Positions 23,946 through 36,113 are shown, numbered from the stretch's first letter. The stretch: 64,000 nucleotides of DNA from Iris pallida (GCA_029216955.1 JANAVB010023996.1:15192180-15256179); one strand, 5' to 3'. The notes: generated by a model from the letters alone, not told the origin. Numbers and translations: made by a program.

Positions 23946-25259
23946 ATGGCACCTAGGTTTCTTGGTAGGGGTAAAAGACCAAGGAGAAGTATTGGTGAAT
24001 CCTCTACTAATCCTAACCCAAACCCACAACCTAATCCTCCACCACAACCTATTCCTTATCATCCTCCTAACTTGATCCACCCTCTTTTTTTCCACCTCCA
24101 CCCATCAATGCCGACACATACAATGACCGTATTTTTGTGTCCTTCGATGCGTCTAACGCATGGTTCGCTGACTTTCGTCATCGTAGTGTCTTTGCGGGAC
24201 ACCCTATTAAGTTTACGGTGTTTTCCGATTTTCTTCCTAACTTTCGTGATTTATGTCTTGATGAACTTGTTGCAACTCGTGAACCGATCTATGTGAATGC
24301 CATACAAATGTTTTATTGCAACATGACTTTTGACCGCACATGTATCTATTTACATGTCTCCAGTATAGACATATCTTTTGATGATTTTGAGTTAGCCGAC
24401 CTTCTTGGTTTTCCCGACCCCAATACTTGGGAACGGCTTGATGATGCCCGGGACTTTGTTTTTCCCGGAGCGACCACGTTGGAAAGTTTCAAGGGTGATC
24501 TTTGTTCTCCAAATCCTTCCCCTCGAAAACTTATGGTTAAACATCTCAATAATCATTTTTATGAACTTCATCGAATTATATTTTCTTCGATCTTGCCAAA
24601 AGCTGGATCAACAGATGAAGTTACTTACTTTGAGATTACTGCTCTTTTCTTTCTCCACTTTTGCTTCCCCTTCAACTTCCCTCGCACGATGATGGATTGG
24701 ATGATTCGTGCTAGGCCTAAACCAAAATCTTTGGTTTATACCATACATGTATCTTCCTTTGATATTTTGTGCCTTTCATGTCCCATTGGATCAGTGTCAG
24801 TCCTTGCCCCCTCCTGCCTTTCTGACTAGGGCAAGGAGAACTATTGCTGCTGTAACCTCTTCTGAGTCTGATGCTGCTGAGGAGCCTGATTCTCCTGTAC
24901 CCTTTGCTGCTCCCGATTCACCTGCTCCTGAGTCCACTGCTACACTGGACTCTCTTCAGACCATGCTTCGCGATGGCTTCCATTTGGAGGACGCGCACTG
25001 GGCTGAGATGGATGATCGCTGGACGTAGATGGACTACCGTACTACTCTGCAGATGAGTGCGCTCAGCAACTCCATCCACGACATTCAGTACTCCATGGCC
25101 ACCCATCTGACGATGCCGATTCTGATGATGCGTGATCCGTCTCGCGACGGTTATCGCATTGACGATTCTTGGGTTCGTCGCTATCTTGATCCGACTTCTG
25201 TATTTGTGGATCCCCGTCGTACTGGTTCTGATGGTGCGAGGCCTTCCCATGCTCCTTGA
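23946..25259 (+). pseudogene. Sirevirus downstream (envelope-like) ORF, disrupted
   Basis: ATG at 23946 (MAPRFLGRGKRPRRS) opens a basic, then Asn/Pro-rich N-terminus. A one-base indel in the T-run near 24090 shifts the frame. The body then reads FDASNAWFADFRHRSVF (24140) through ELADLLGFPD (24390) to a conserved-looking C-part. A second shift occurs near 24800, giving an acidic Ser/Asp/Pro stretch (SSESDAAEEPDSP, 24861). A TAG at 25026-25028 again replaces an expected Trp, and the frame ends at 25259. Sireviruses often carry such an ORF after pol; 'envelope-like' is the historical name. I see no signal peptide or clear membrane anchor. The body resembles the plant 'putative transposon protein' domain found in such ORFs, from memory. 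Confidence 0.6.
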
Positions 25260-25690
25260 TGGATATGGATGTTGTACTGCCATTGATGATTAGAACTACT
25301 TTTATTTTGGCACTATGTTTCTTTTTTATGTTTTTAGAACTCTATGGCTCAATTTGCTCTTATTTAGTTCTACTACTTGCATGTTCTCTTTCATTATGAG
25401 GATGGTATTTTTATTACTTCACTTTTATGTCTCCATTTTTGTTGATTGTCAAAAGGGGGAGAAACTTGTGATATTTGTCTTAATACTTTGCATTGAGACT
25501 CATTACTACTTGTATTAGCACTATGAATTGTGTATACTTGGATATGTATATTTGGATGAGTACATGTTACAGGAAATATCAGTTTACGGGGGAGTACGGT
25601 TGTTCAAGTACGGAGGAGCCATAATGTATCCAGGTATGAATATTGGACACACAAATATCATGTTTTGTCAATTATCAAAATAGGGGAGAT
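25260..25690 (+). other. Copia 3' untranslated region with two polypurine tracts
   Basis: Non-coding. A first PPT-like run AAAAGGGGGAGAA lies at 25451-25463 and the LTR-adjacent one, AAAATAGGGGAGAT, at 25677-25690, immediately before TGTTGACC. Two such tracts are typical of Sireviruses. In between is T-rich sequence. Confidence 0.75.
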
Positions 25691-26667
25691 TGTTGACCCA
25701 AACAGGATCACAGTCAACCTAATCTTAAAAATTAACAAAACAATATTTGTCATAGTCCAATGTGACACATCGAGCTCAAATTCAATCTACTCAGCTCAGT
25801 GGTTCAAGATCAAAGCTGCTTGAAGATTTATTATTATGTATATACTGGAGTCTGCATTTTTATTTTGTTTTTAAGTATAGGATGATGTACGTTGGGTCAT
25901 ACTGAGCAACTTTGGGCTAGACATAGCTTTATTGGTTTACTTAGCCCAAAACCCAATCAACCCATTCTTCAAATAGCCCATAAAGAACATTATGTCCATA
26001 GGAAACAGAGTTCTGGCCGAACTCTGCCTCCATACAGAGTTCGGGCCGATCTCTGCCCCCTAAATTACAGGGTGCTAATTTTTAGGTCTTGATCACTGCT
26101 AGTTGTCTAACGGCCGAAAATTTGAATTCTACATACAGAATTCTGGCCGAATTCTGCCTACCCCGAACCCTATAAATAGGCGTTGGTTTCTCTCATTTGA
26201 AACAATCCAATCTTCTCTTCTTCTTCTCTTACATAGCCTATATATTAAAGAGCCTTACCTTCCCATCCACTTAGCATTCAAACTTCCCAACCGTCCAAGT
26301 TGCTCGGTACGATCTAGCTAGAAGTTTGAAGTGCAAGAAGTTGTAAGTCACTTGGAAAAGTCCAAGTTTTGCCAAAGTGATCATTGAAAGAAGTTTGCCA
26401 TGCTCTTCTGTGAAAAGGCACGTGGTTGTAACCCTATTTCACAAATAGTGGATTTTAATCCTGAGCTAGAGTTCTCAAGCCTGGACTAGTCCTCTACGAG
26501 GGAAACCAGGTTAAAAATCTTGTTGTGCTGTGCTTACTCTCTACTCTTTATTTACGCATTTCTTTTACTCTGATTTTTTAGTTGGTGAAGAGAGTTTAAA
26601 TTTTTAATTGATCATTTTTGTTATAAACTCTATTCACCCCCTCTAGAGTTTGCCTACCTGTACTTCA
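25691..26667 (+). mobile_element. Copia 3' LTR (977 bp)
   Basis: Pairs with 12525-13480. TATAAATA at 26171-26178. Three GGCCGA palindromes at 26007-26025, 26036-26054 and 26137-26155; the middle one is better preserved than its counterpart in the 5' LTR. Followed by the target duplication GCCTT. Confidence 0.93.
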
Positions 26668-26784
26668 GCCTTGTTACTGCTTTTCAAGCTCCCAAACAAC
26701 GGTAATTAAAGAGTATGTTGACTCAGCCATTCAAGGGCGGTCATTTAATATTCTTAGAAGAAAATGACTTCGACAGAACTCGCC

Positions 26785-27148
26785 CCTTCGGTTCAACCCA
26801 GAAGTGAAGCCCCTTCGGTTTAACCCGAAAGCGCAGCCCATTCGATTCAACCCAGAAGCACAGCTCCTTCAAATCCAATCCAGAAGCACAACACATTCAA
26901 TGGCTCCTTCATTCGAGACTTCGTTACCTCACCACAGTCTCTTCGTTGCCCAAAAGCGCAGTGACTTCGTTGCCTCAGCACAGTCTCCTCATCGCCCAAA
27001 AGTACAGTGACTTTGTGGCCTCAGCATAGTCAACTCGTCGCCCTAAAGCACAATAACTTTGTTACCTCAACATAATCAACTCATCGCCCTAAAGCACTGT
27101 GACTTCATTGCCTCAACACAGTCTCCTCGTCGCCCAAAAGCACAGTGT
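26785..27148 (+). repeat. Two abutting minisatellites: 27 bp x4, then 46 bp x5
   Basis: 26785-26892 holds four 27-base units starting 'ccttcggttcaacccagaag'. 26919-27148 holds five 46-base units of the form 'cttcgttgcctcagcacag' ... 'tcgcccaaaagcacagtga'. Copies differ by a few bases. Both sit upstream of a TATA promoter at 27507, so they may be enhancer arrays. The 68- and similar-length ORFs across them are repeat translations. Confidence 0.85.
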
Positions 27149-27389
27149 CAGCTAATAGCTGCTAAGTTAGAAACGGAATTTGGTTCTTTTGATAAGGGCA
27201 ATATCCAATCGGTTTGTTTAAACTGATGCCCCTAAGATAGGGATAAAACCTGACTCTATGGATAGGAGCAAAGCCCACTCGACTTCACCCGGTCAAGATT
27301 ATCGAGCCATAAGCACATGCCATGTGTCATTTTTTCGGTTTTGTTGATAACCACCCGAGATGTTGATGGAAGAGAATCTCAGCATCTGC

Positions 27390-27742
27390 CACGTGTCAGC
27401 TCAACAACTGCCCTCTTCGTGCAGTTACAACATATTCTCTTATATCTTCACGCGCAGCACTCCTGCATGCCCAGAAAACCCTATGCACATCACATATATG
27501 CTGACCTATAAATAGAAGGAGTTGGCCTTCGTTAGAGAGGTCGGTATCTCCCTGATTAGCAACCCCGAGTACCACTCTCAAACATCAGAAAGTCAGAGCA
27601 AGTTTAAGCCGTCATCAGATCGTCAACGCAGTAAAGGAGCTGTTGCAGTGCTCGATCTCCAACGTCACACTTCTTTAAAAAAAATTGTACTTAAATCTCC
27701 TGTTTAGGAGTCATTTTTGTACTTTTTATACGTTTAAATAAA
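27390..27742 (+). promoter_or_regulatory. TATA promoter with G-box and early poly(A) signal
   Basis: CACGTG at 27390-27395, TATAAATA at 27507-27514 and AATAAA at 27737-27742, about 195 bases after the expected transcript start. A promoter followed so soon by a poly(A) signal is the pattern of an LTR (U3-R-U5) or of a plant pararetrovirus leader. No PBS or gag follows because a gypsy LTR starts at 27870. 27149-27389 and 27743-27869 hold nothing else I can name. Confidence 0.4.
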
Positions 27743-27869
27743 AAAAATTCGTATAATTTTTTTTATGGCAAACAACAACCTGGGAATTTTCATATAATCT
27801 TGAAGAATTCATATCCATCCAAGTAGCTCAGAACTTTTCTGCAGGATACTATCTTGGTATGATTCCATT

Positions 27870-28136
27870 TGTTATGACCCGCACCCTGTATAGGGGCACA
27901 AGTGCGTAACAGCGTCCAGCCTAAGTTACATTATCGGCAGTAGAACACTGTCTAGGTCTACTATACTAGCAGAGAATATGATAACCTGTCAATAGATATC
28001 ATCTCCAACTGGAGGACAACAATGAGTATCAAAATAGAGACCTATCCAGTAGTGCAATAGTATCAAAATATATATCCAGAGTCTAGAATCGAATATAGCA
28101 ATATAGGTCTGAAATAATAAACAGGTAATCAGATAG
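27870..28136 (-). mobile_element. E6: end of a minus-strand gypsy LTR
   Basis: Starts TGTTATGACCCGCACCC and continues with 'gcgtaacagcgtccagcct' and 'ggcagtagaacactgtc'. It matches the start of the E2 and E5 LTRs in plus-strand reading (44480 and 62433). It is cut after 267 bases by the next LTR terminus. Confidence 0.7.
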
Positions 28137-31100
28137 TGTCACGCCCCGATCACGCAGAGTCCTTTTGTCCTTACTTCGGACTTTGTGCGACCGTTCGTCT
28201 TCGCTTAGGCGTGATGCCATACAAGCCTAAGTTGCGCTTGCACAAGACCAAGACTTGTAAAATGACAAAATAGACAAGATAGACAATACGCAGTGGAACA
28301 TATTACAGATATTTGAATTTAGCAGTGGACAGATTGCGGAATATAATTGAACACAAAGTATCAAAAATAATATCTTTATTAATTTTCTTGTGAACAGATT
28401 ACAAGCTCTCAATTCTCTCTAATACAATGGTTACATTCTTTTAGAACTTTACAGATTAAAATGATCTTGTTCCATACATTACATCCCTTTATATACAAAA
28501 CCAAATCTTAGCAACATATGCCCATCTCTTGGCATCTCTTTTGATTTTTGGCTCATGAGGATGAGGCTCAGACTATCGCTTCGAACTATCCTTCTTGATG
28601 CGTCTTGCACCTGTATGCAGACTGATGATCAGTCAATATATAAGCATCCTGGTGATTATGAACAAAGGGCTACACTTGTCTGAAACGATCACTAATTCAT
28701 TTAGTGAGAAAATATTTCTTGTGATGTAATCTTGCTACTTTTACCTATATTCTTTTCATGCATATTCAGAGTCAGATTACATCTTTTGAAAATATCTTTG
28801 AAAAGCCACATTTCATTTCACTTTTATTTATTTCAAGCATACAAGGGACTATTCTTTTCTGTGGAGTGTGCAACGTATTTTATGAACCATAATCATTCAC
28901 CTTGTTCAAGCAGCTTTTAGGGAACATTAGCAACATTCTAGGCATCAAAACATCTTTACCAACACTTGTGACAACAATATTTCATTACAATAGATTATTC
29001 ATAGAAGCATTTTATTATCGAAACAGAAGCATTAACGGACATCACTTATTCAGTGATTCTTACCATAACCGACGGTCCATCCCCGCACAAGACAATGATT
29101 AGAATAAATATAACATAACCAATATTTCTCTCTGTTCGTCTCTGTATCATTAGCTCTTAACAAAATATTTCTTATGCATGTCATCGATTAGCAGCTGTGA
29201 GTCATGGCTCAGCTCTGCACCAACACATGTGTAGACCAGTGGCTGTGACCCAAGGTTCAGCTTTGCACTGATAATGCACATATTAGCAGCTGCGGCTCAG
29301 GGTTCAGCTCTTCACAAATCGACACCTATCTATATGATGGTCCATGGGGCATTACCCATATTAGATGCTGTAACTCTTGGGTTCAGCTCGTTGCTAGTGG
29401 ATACTCTCTCTATACAACGTGAGGTCTCTTTTACCTCAGGATGTTACTCTATCCTCCCCCGGGCCGAGCGGCTCTAGTGCCCCAAAATCGGTCGTGAGGA
29501 TCTATTATTGTGCACAATTTATCCAGGACCAATGCATGTATGCAACTCTATCAGATAAAACTCTACTACGTATAGATCATCGGACAACATTCATATTCCA
29601 TAAGTTCCCTTCTTTTCATATGACCGAGCCAGTAGCTCTACTCTTTTCTCTATACGGACAAGCCGTACCATCATTTTTAACAGCACAATGTCCCTTCTTT
29701 ATACTTCTCTGTCTTTATAGTATACGATCGAGGGACAATGAACAATCTTATTTAAGCAAGCATGATAACAACAAGCATGAACTCTACTCTTGATAACTTA
29801 CTATTCAGGGACATATAAATATTCACTTTTTTCTTCTTATTATGCATGGCAACAATTCATTCATTCGAGGCACATCTCTAATTTAGCACAGCATCATCTC
29901 ATTTGATTTAACATGGCAACAGTTTATCGATCAAGGGAACGTTAATTTCTTAACAAGGCATCATATCATTTCTTATTAGCATACATGTTAACTCTTTTAT
30001 TATTTATAGCATAGCAACATGTGACTTCTCTTAACAGAATACTGATTCGTTGTATTAGCAATCTTAATGGTTACCATCTTATTATTAACAATAACATTCA
30101 ATCAAAAACTCAGATTCTTATCAGGCGTACGTGCGGTGTATGACTAACACTCACGGGAAAACAATATCATGCACGGGAAGGATATGGTCACATGTCTACA
30201 CTACTACTCCCCGCCCCTGACCGGTATAGTGGATCCAACCATGGCACATTATGACACGAGATACTCTGAGAAGGTAGCTAATCCTCTTAGGAATCGGTGT
30301 CTACACAATGCGCAAGAACAATAATGGGGCTTGTACAGGGTATACCAATACACGAGAAAAACATCTTATGACGGGATCCAGAAATACCAATCCGTGTAAC
30401 CAACGTGTCGAAAATTCAAGGATATCTACACTAAATACAAGAAACATATAAAATACCATAGACGGGAAATTATAAAAGACTGTACTCGCCTGCAATACGA
30501 CATAAAATATCAACGACGCCCGATACAGTGCCTCGAAGACCTAAATATGGAATATTGTGTCAATACCAAGTTTTGGTATGAATGCAAGTCAAACTTGTCC
30601 AATTCTAGGTCATGAAGTCATTTCTAGGTCAATTAGTCAAATTGGTCAAACTAGTCATTCCTAGATTGTATAAGCCTATAACCAAACTATTGGATCCATA
30701 TCCTAAGTATCTAGACTATATTAGTTATCCTAGGATAGTAGAGTGGCCTATTACCTACTACCTGTATCATGTATATTACCTATTACCTATATTTCTTAGG
30801 TAATTTCTATTACCTATCATAATTTTACCTAAAATATTTCCTTCATATAGGAATATTTCATTACCCTAACATTATTCTCAATTACCTATACTTCAGGCTA
30901 AATTAAACCCATTACCTATTTCACATAGGTAAAGCCCATGTCTATGCTACCTAGACATTTCCTAACATTGCTTAAATGCGAACTCTTCACTCCTAGGGAT
31001 ACCTTAGTTTAAGGCAACCTAGGTATATAACACCAATACCCATATCTAGCACCTATACTCTAGTCCCCATTTCCTAAACCTGCACTAAGCCCCCATCTGT

Positions 31101-31658
31101 CTGTCACCTACTGCCTAGGCTGTTGTAACCACTTAACATTCAATACCTGAATAAGGTCCTTTTTCCCTCACCTGTGTACTATGCAGGGGCATAAGTGCCC
31201 TACTCGTCATTCCTACATGACTCTAATGGCTGACCCTTAAAGCCCCCAACTGTGAAGTTCTTCCTAACCTGGACACACACCTATGTGGGTAACTTAAACA
31301 CACACACACACACACACACACTATACTAATGTCCCCCTTCCTAAACCTTCTTCTCCACTCCTTAAATAAGCTTCAAACACATAACTATATAACCTACTTA
31401 CCTATGCCTATGCCAAGCCCTGTCATATGGAGAACCCCTTCTCCAAACATAAGATAATGCTCTCCGCTTTTCACTGTTTCAGTCTCCAACTTCCCTGCAT
31501 CCTAATCACCTGTGCATGCCCTTTTGCTGCCCTCTAATAACTTAATACCCTGTATTAGTCTTCACCCTTATCATGTCCAGCACTTGAGTACTGCCTGTAT
31601 TTTCTGTTGCTAAGCTGCCTCAGAAGAAGCCCCAAATCACTTGTGCTTGAACTCCACC
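28137..31658 (-). mobile_element. Minus-strand gypsy LTR sequence, possibly two pieces
   Basis: 28137 begins TGTCACGCCCCGATC, an LTR terminus, after GATAG. From about 30130 onward the sequence matches the gypsy LTR group: 'tgtatgactaacact', 'catgcacggga', 'cacatgtctac..ctactactccccg', the donor-like minus-strand CAGGCGAGTAC (30482-30492), TTGAC/GTCAA boxes at 30585-30660 and an AC microsatellite at 31299-31321. 28137 to about 30115 shows no match by eye to those LTRs. So either this is one diverged 3.5 kb LTR, or a 2 kb solo LTR inside E6 with its right end near 30115. I cannot decide. It is interrupted at 31659 by E3. Confidence 0.6.
29185..29400. repeat. Four degenerate ~55-60 bp repeats
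   Basis: Variants of 'agcagctgtgagtcatggc' followed by 'tcagctctgcac' recur at about 29190, 29240, 29285 and 29365. Spacing is irregular. No coding sense. Confidence 0.6.
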
Positions 31659-34633
31659 TGTTACGACCCTCTCCCGAATAATCAAATATGAGTCGGACAC
31701 ACCCAGCCTACATTGTAGACACAACGTAGTAAGCTGTATGTAAATCTCATAAATCATCAAGGGAAATCACATCAATCATACTCATCACAACTTCTAGAAC
31801 GTGCCCAGAATACAAATCACCACGACCATCACAGATATCACTATACTTTGGTGTACATCTTTATAAAAGTTGTCTGGAAATAAATCCGATAAAAGTAAAG
31901 CAACCCTAAGTTATTATTAATACAGTCATCCAGATATATCAATAGGACAAAAATATAAATCTATACAAAGGATTTCTATATCCAAGCCAAGTCTCTAATC
32001 CTGAACAACATCTGCTCTATGCTATCCCCTACAGTGATCCATAGTGGCTTGGGTAGAAGTCCCCGTCAGTCTCACCTACAACGTATCCAGTCAGGAAACA
32101 AACAAAGTACAACCCCGACAAGAAATACTATATAAACTAATCTAAATGTACAAGTAATGATATGGACTAACCTGCAATATGAAACAATAGTACATGAATT
32201 GAAACTATGAACAAGATAATCAATACAAGAGTGAATTAAAAATATTAATCCAATGTATGACTGGCTGTAAACCATAATGTCATAATAAGGTGCGAATTAA
32301 TCGTATATGAGGTGTACGATTAGGCTATTTACAATAACCTAGCTAAGGGGTGTGGTCACACACAAGACAATATTCCTCGATCCTTGCAAGACATCAATGA
32401 AACACAATATGATCAATGAGCATAATACAATAGTGTCAATCTCGTATCCAACATGAGAACAGGAAACAAGACAGAAATACAAAGTAAAGAGTTCAGGTTG
32501 GTGTACTTGCCTGGATTTGTCGTAGGTGTCAAGTCCAAAGTCCAGAGAAAATATGTGCCAAATAAGACACAATATTATTTTGGAAGATAGTCTCAATCCT
32601 GATTAAAATCTATCTCTCTACCAACTCTTCTACTATTTAGTCAACCTCTAATAATACAAGCCCACAAGCTAGAGTCCAGGCCCTAAGACCAAGAACTTGT
32701 ACAACATTAATCTAAACTATCAATTATAAACCTAATTAATTAATCTACAGTAACCTATTCATCACCAATCTTTAAGTTGATCTCTTTACTAATAAAACCC
32801 CTTAAACTCTTCTAATCTCTTCTGCACTAATTATGCTAACAGCCTATGCAAGTTTTTTAAGCTCAAATAAGTTTATCTATGAGAAATAAGTTATCTATGA
32901 TAAAGCCCAATATAGGTAAAAACCAAAGCCCATGAGCTTCATGGAGTTAACTGAATATTCCCATCTGCTAAAAAATAGCTTTAGAAAAATTTACTTCAAT
33001 ACCAAACCTATTGATAATAGTGGCTCGGTCTACTGAACATTCAGTCCAATCCATTGTTTAGCCACTGACTCTGTTCTATTGGGTCCAGGATCTATGGGCC
33101 ACACACAAATTAGTCTATGATTATTCTAAGACAATAATCTTTGTGAATCGTTTTGCAGGTATATATATTCAAAATGTACCCTCTCCTCCAATACCCCAAC
33201 TATTCGACTGTTGAGTTCAAACTGAATCTTCAGCCAACTGCCACCATTCAATTTTACTTCCTCTCGACCCTAGTGTCTAACCTGGACACCGATATTGCTC
33301 CATGTCCCGTATCAACCATACTCTTCTGTGTCTACCCAGTAGATATGTGTTTATTTTCGACACCGTTCTTCGTTTAACAATGAACCAGAGTCTATCCCAC
33401 TCAAGAATGAGAAAGATAATTATACATGTGTCAGTTTCTAGTCGACACTGATTTCCACGTGTCCGATCTGAAATACGTAGCTTACCAATACTCCTCTAGA
33501 ACGAAGGATCGTGCACCTGGTGCTCAAGATCAATAAAACTAGTTTATAGTTCAATTCGAATTTTTCCTAATCGAGAACACAGAAATATTATGGATCTCTA
33601 AATCAATCAGAGTCAATTTAAATAAAAAAGAACTCAGTCTTCACCAATCCAATGGAAAATTGAATTCATGAAGAGAAACACTGTCATTGTACACCGGAGG
33701 AACGATCAATTGTGGAGATTCACGCCGATCATCGAGATCAATTGGTCCGAGAGGCACTTTGACTAGAGGATGATGATGCTGGCGTCGTCATAAAGGTTCG
33801 TCGAGGAACACTGTCACTGTATACCGAAGGGACATGGAGGAGTTCGTCGAGCCATCAACGAAGAGGATTGGCAGTCACCGCCTTGTTCGCTAGAGGCACC
33901 TAGATACGTCGCACAAGGGAGATCGCCATGGCCGGAATCTCGAGATCGAAGTTCGGTTGAATTGGATCGGGAAGGTGACTGGAGGGAGAAGATGATCGAA
34001 GAAGAAGGGTTTTAGTGAAAAGAGCAGGGCTTCGCCATGGTGACGGAGTGAAGAATAGGGTGAGGTCTCGGCTTTATTTATAGTCGTGGCATGATGATGG
34101 GCCGTTAGCAACGGTCGACGGATATTTGACGAAGAGAGGCAGTAGAATTTGTACGGTAGGGGATGAGCCGATCTTGGTCGATTTGGGAGAAAGTTCAAAA
34201 ACCCTCCAGAGATCGAGAGTGGCCGCTTGCCGTCGTACGAACGAAATCGTTCTGCCGACGACCACTGGAGTTGGTTTTAGAAGAAGAAGGAAATAGGTTT
34301 GTAAGTTTGAGAAGGAGGTGAAGTAATCAATAGGCTTGTGACTTCCGTTTGGGCCCAATTCTTGTATTTGCTATAGAGACTTAGGCTTTGGTCCAAAGAT
34401 TCATGGGCTTTGCCCAAAAAGTTGTTCACACTAAAGTCAGCCCAAAGCTTATAAACTAAATGGGTTCTAGTTACTCAGAAAATAATAGTTAGATAAAATA
34501 ATGGCCTATTATTATTTAGAAAATAAATTCAATATGGTAGATGGTTAGGAGAATTGACTAAATGTACATAATTAATAGAAAGTCAAATAAGTTAAATAGG
34601 AACTATTAGGAATTTTCAAAAATAGGGGTTACA
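31659..34633 (-). mobile_element. E3 3' LTR (3.0 kb)
   Basis: Starts TGTTACGACCC after CCACC and ends TAGGGGTTACA; the next bases are the minus-strand pre-LTR segment. A sense TATAAATA lies at minus 34075-34082, with a GC-rich part downstream in sense (33680-34070). A sense donor-like CAGGCAAGTAC lies at minus 32513-32523. The 5' LTR lies beyond 64000. Confidence 0.8.
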
Positions 34634-36113
34634 AATCTACCCCTATTAGAAAAAATTTGTCTTCGAAATTTCAAATGGCACGAGTGGGTACGATACAAAA
34701 ATGACAAAATCAGTTAAACATGATTGTGAACAGAATCAAAATTTAAAAAACACAATCAGAGATAGAGATAAATGGTGTAGTTATAATAAATATTTAAGCA
34801 TGGTCAAGAAAAAAATCAAAACAGAAGCACCTAAGCACGTATAGTTATTTAGGCACAATTAACTACTAATTCAAAATTATATAGGCATGATCATCGATCA
34901 AAATTTAGAAAAAAAAACATGATCAAAATATAGGTATGATTAAAAGAATCAAAATCTTAGCACAATTATGTATAAAATAAAACTATAGTAAAACAGAATA
35001 AAAAACATATAGCAATATGCATTTGTGGAGAAAATCAAATATTGATTTACAACATAGGAATGCAAGAAGAAGGAAAACTGTAAGGGTTTGTTGAGAAGAC
35101 GTATTGGATTTACTGATGTGATATTAGTATCAAATCGTGGTAAAAGTGTAAGGGTTTATGATTCAAGAAAAATCAATAATTGTATGGTATTAGGATATAG
35201 TCTCTACAGTATCCGAAAACCATATATATATCTGAAGTCACTTTATAGAGAATTTATGCCCCGCCAGTGTATATCTGGTTGCAGTAAAACTCTTGGTTTC
35301 GTGACTCAAATAATAATAGGTCACTGAATATTCTATCAACTTTATCCACTTCAAACAATATTGATGGGCAATCCAAAAGATCAGACAAAGTCTCAATAAT
35401 ATCTGAAAACCTATGGATACCTAAAATTACTTCAACTTAGAGTCCATTCTTCACCAGTGCGCAGCTAGCTGTAGCGAACCCGTACTCCATAATCTAGATA
35501 AATGGCTACAGTGCGCAACTATCCCGTCATAGTAGGTCATCGAATATTCTTTCAACTTTATCTATAGGAATTCCAAAGGAGTTTATGAAAATTCAAAATG
35601 AATTCTAATAGTCCTATCATGATAGTAAGTGATGTTATATGTTCTTTAGAAAACAATGAGTTTTATTAGGTACTAAGAAACAAACAGTAAGGCAAAGAGA
35701 CTACAGAATCAAATCTCGAATAGAAAATAAACATCTGTTTAGATGCTAAGAGAAAATCTAAAGGAAGAATTGGATTGCGAGTTGCGGTCCACGATTTTCA
35801 CTAATCATGCAAGAAAAGCTCTTGTCTTCAGTATTCATCCGGAACTAGAATCGTCTCAACTTCTAAAGCTGTCATGAGGAAGGCCCGTCCCTGCGGCTAC
35901 TGAGTCTGAAGAGGTGGGTCTCTCTACTGAGATCCAGGTGCTCATCCCTGGAGAGTAAAGGCTGTGGGGAAGTCCCTCACATGATGTGTGGTAGATCTAC
36001 AAACTAAATATTGTCCCAATCTCTTATCGCACTCGTCAATATGGAATTTTGTCCTCTTGCAGAATACACAAGAAAGATGGGTCTGAATCTACCACTACAA
36101 TTTTTGTGATGCC
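34634..36113 (-). mobile_element. E3 internal region, 3' part
   Basis: In sense this runs from the E4 insertion site, through a gag zinc-knuckle remnant (36090-35945), then about 1.1 kb of non-coding sequence, to a polypurine segment at the LTR. No protease, RT or integrase can be read, so pol is deleted. Two diverged copies of a block lie at about 35180-35340 and 35390-35560 ('atatctgaaaacc', 'aatattctttcaactttatc'). The ORF at 35088 on the plus strand is unsupported. Confidence 0.7.
35945..36090 (-). pseudogene. E3 gag zinc-knuckle remnant
   Basis: Sense reading gives CVFCKRTKFHIDECDKRLG, then YLVCRSTTHHVRDFP. It matches the double knuckle of E2 (CAFCKKPGHGWNEYRKRLG, then CLFCGAADHQMRDCP). 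Two ligands are lost: Cys to Tyr at the start of the second knuckle and Cys to Phe at its end. In-frame stops follow. This is the C-terminal continuation of the gag piece at 61873-62432, separated by the E4 insertion. Confidence 0.7.

Larger units (their letters stand above)
12525..26667 (+). mobile_element. Full-length Sirevirus-like Ty1/copia retrotransposon
   Basis: Both LTRs start TGTTGACC and end CTGTACTTCA. The element is flanked by the exact duplication GCCTT (12520-12524 and 26668-26672). Order: LTR, initiator-Met primer site, gag, protease, integrase, RT, RNase H, a long downstream envelope-like ORF, PPT, LTR. That order, the coiled-coil gag extension, the extra ORF and the palindromic LTR motifs point to the Sirevirus (SIRE/Maximus) lineage. 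Own length is 9.5 kb after removal of the 4.6 kb guest at 18282-22899. Coding is broken by stops and frameshifts throughout, so it is not autonomous now. Confidence 0.93.

Noticed and set aside
29185..29400. CRISPR-like array
   Set aside because: Repeats are degenerate with irregular spacing, and the sequence is from a plant nuclear genome.
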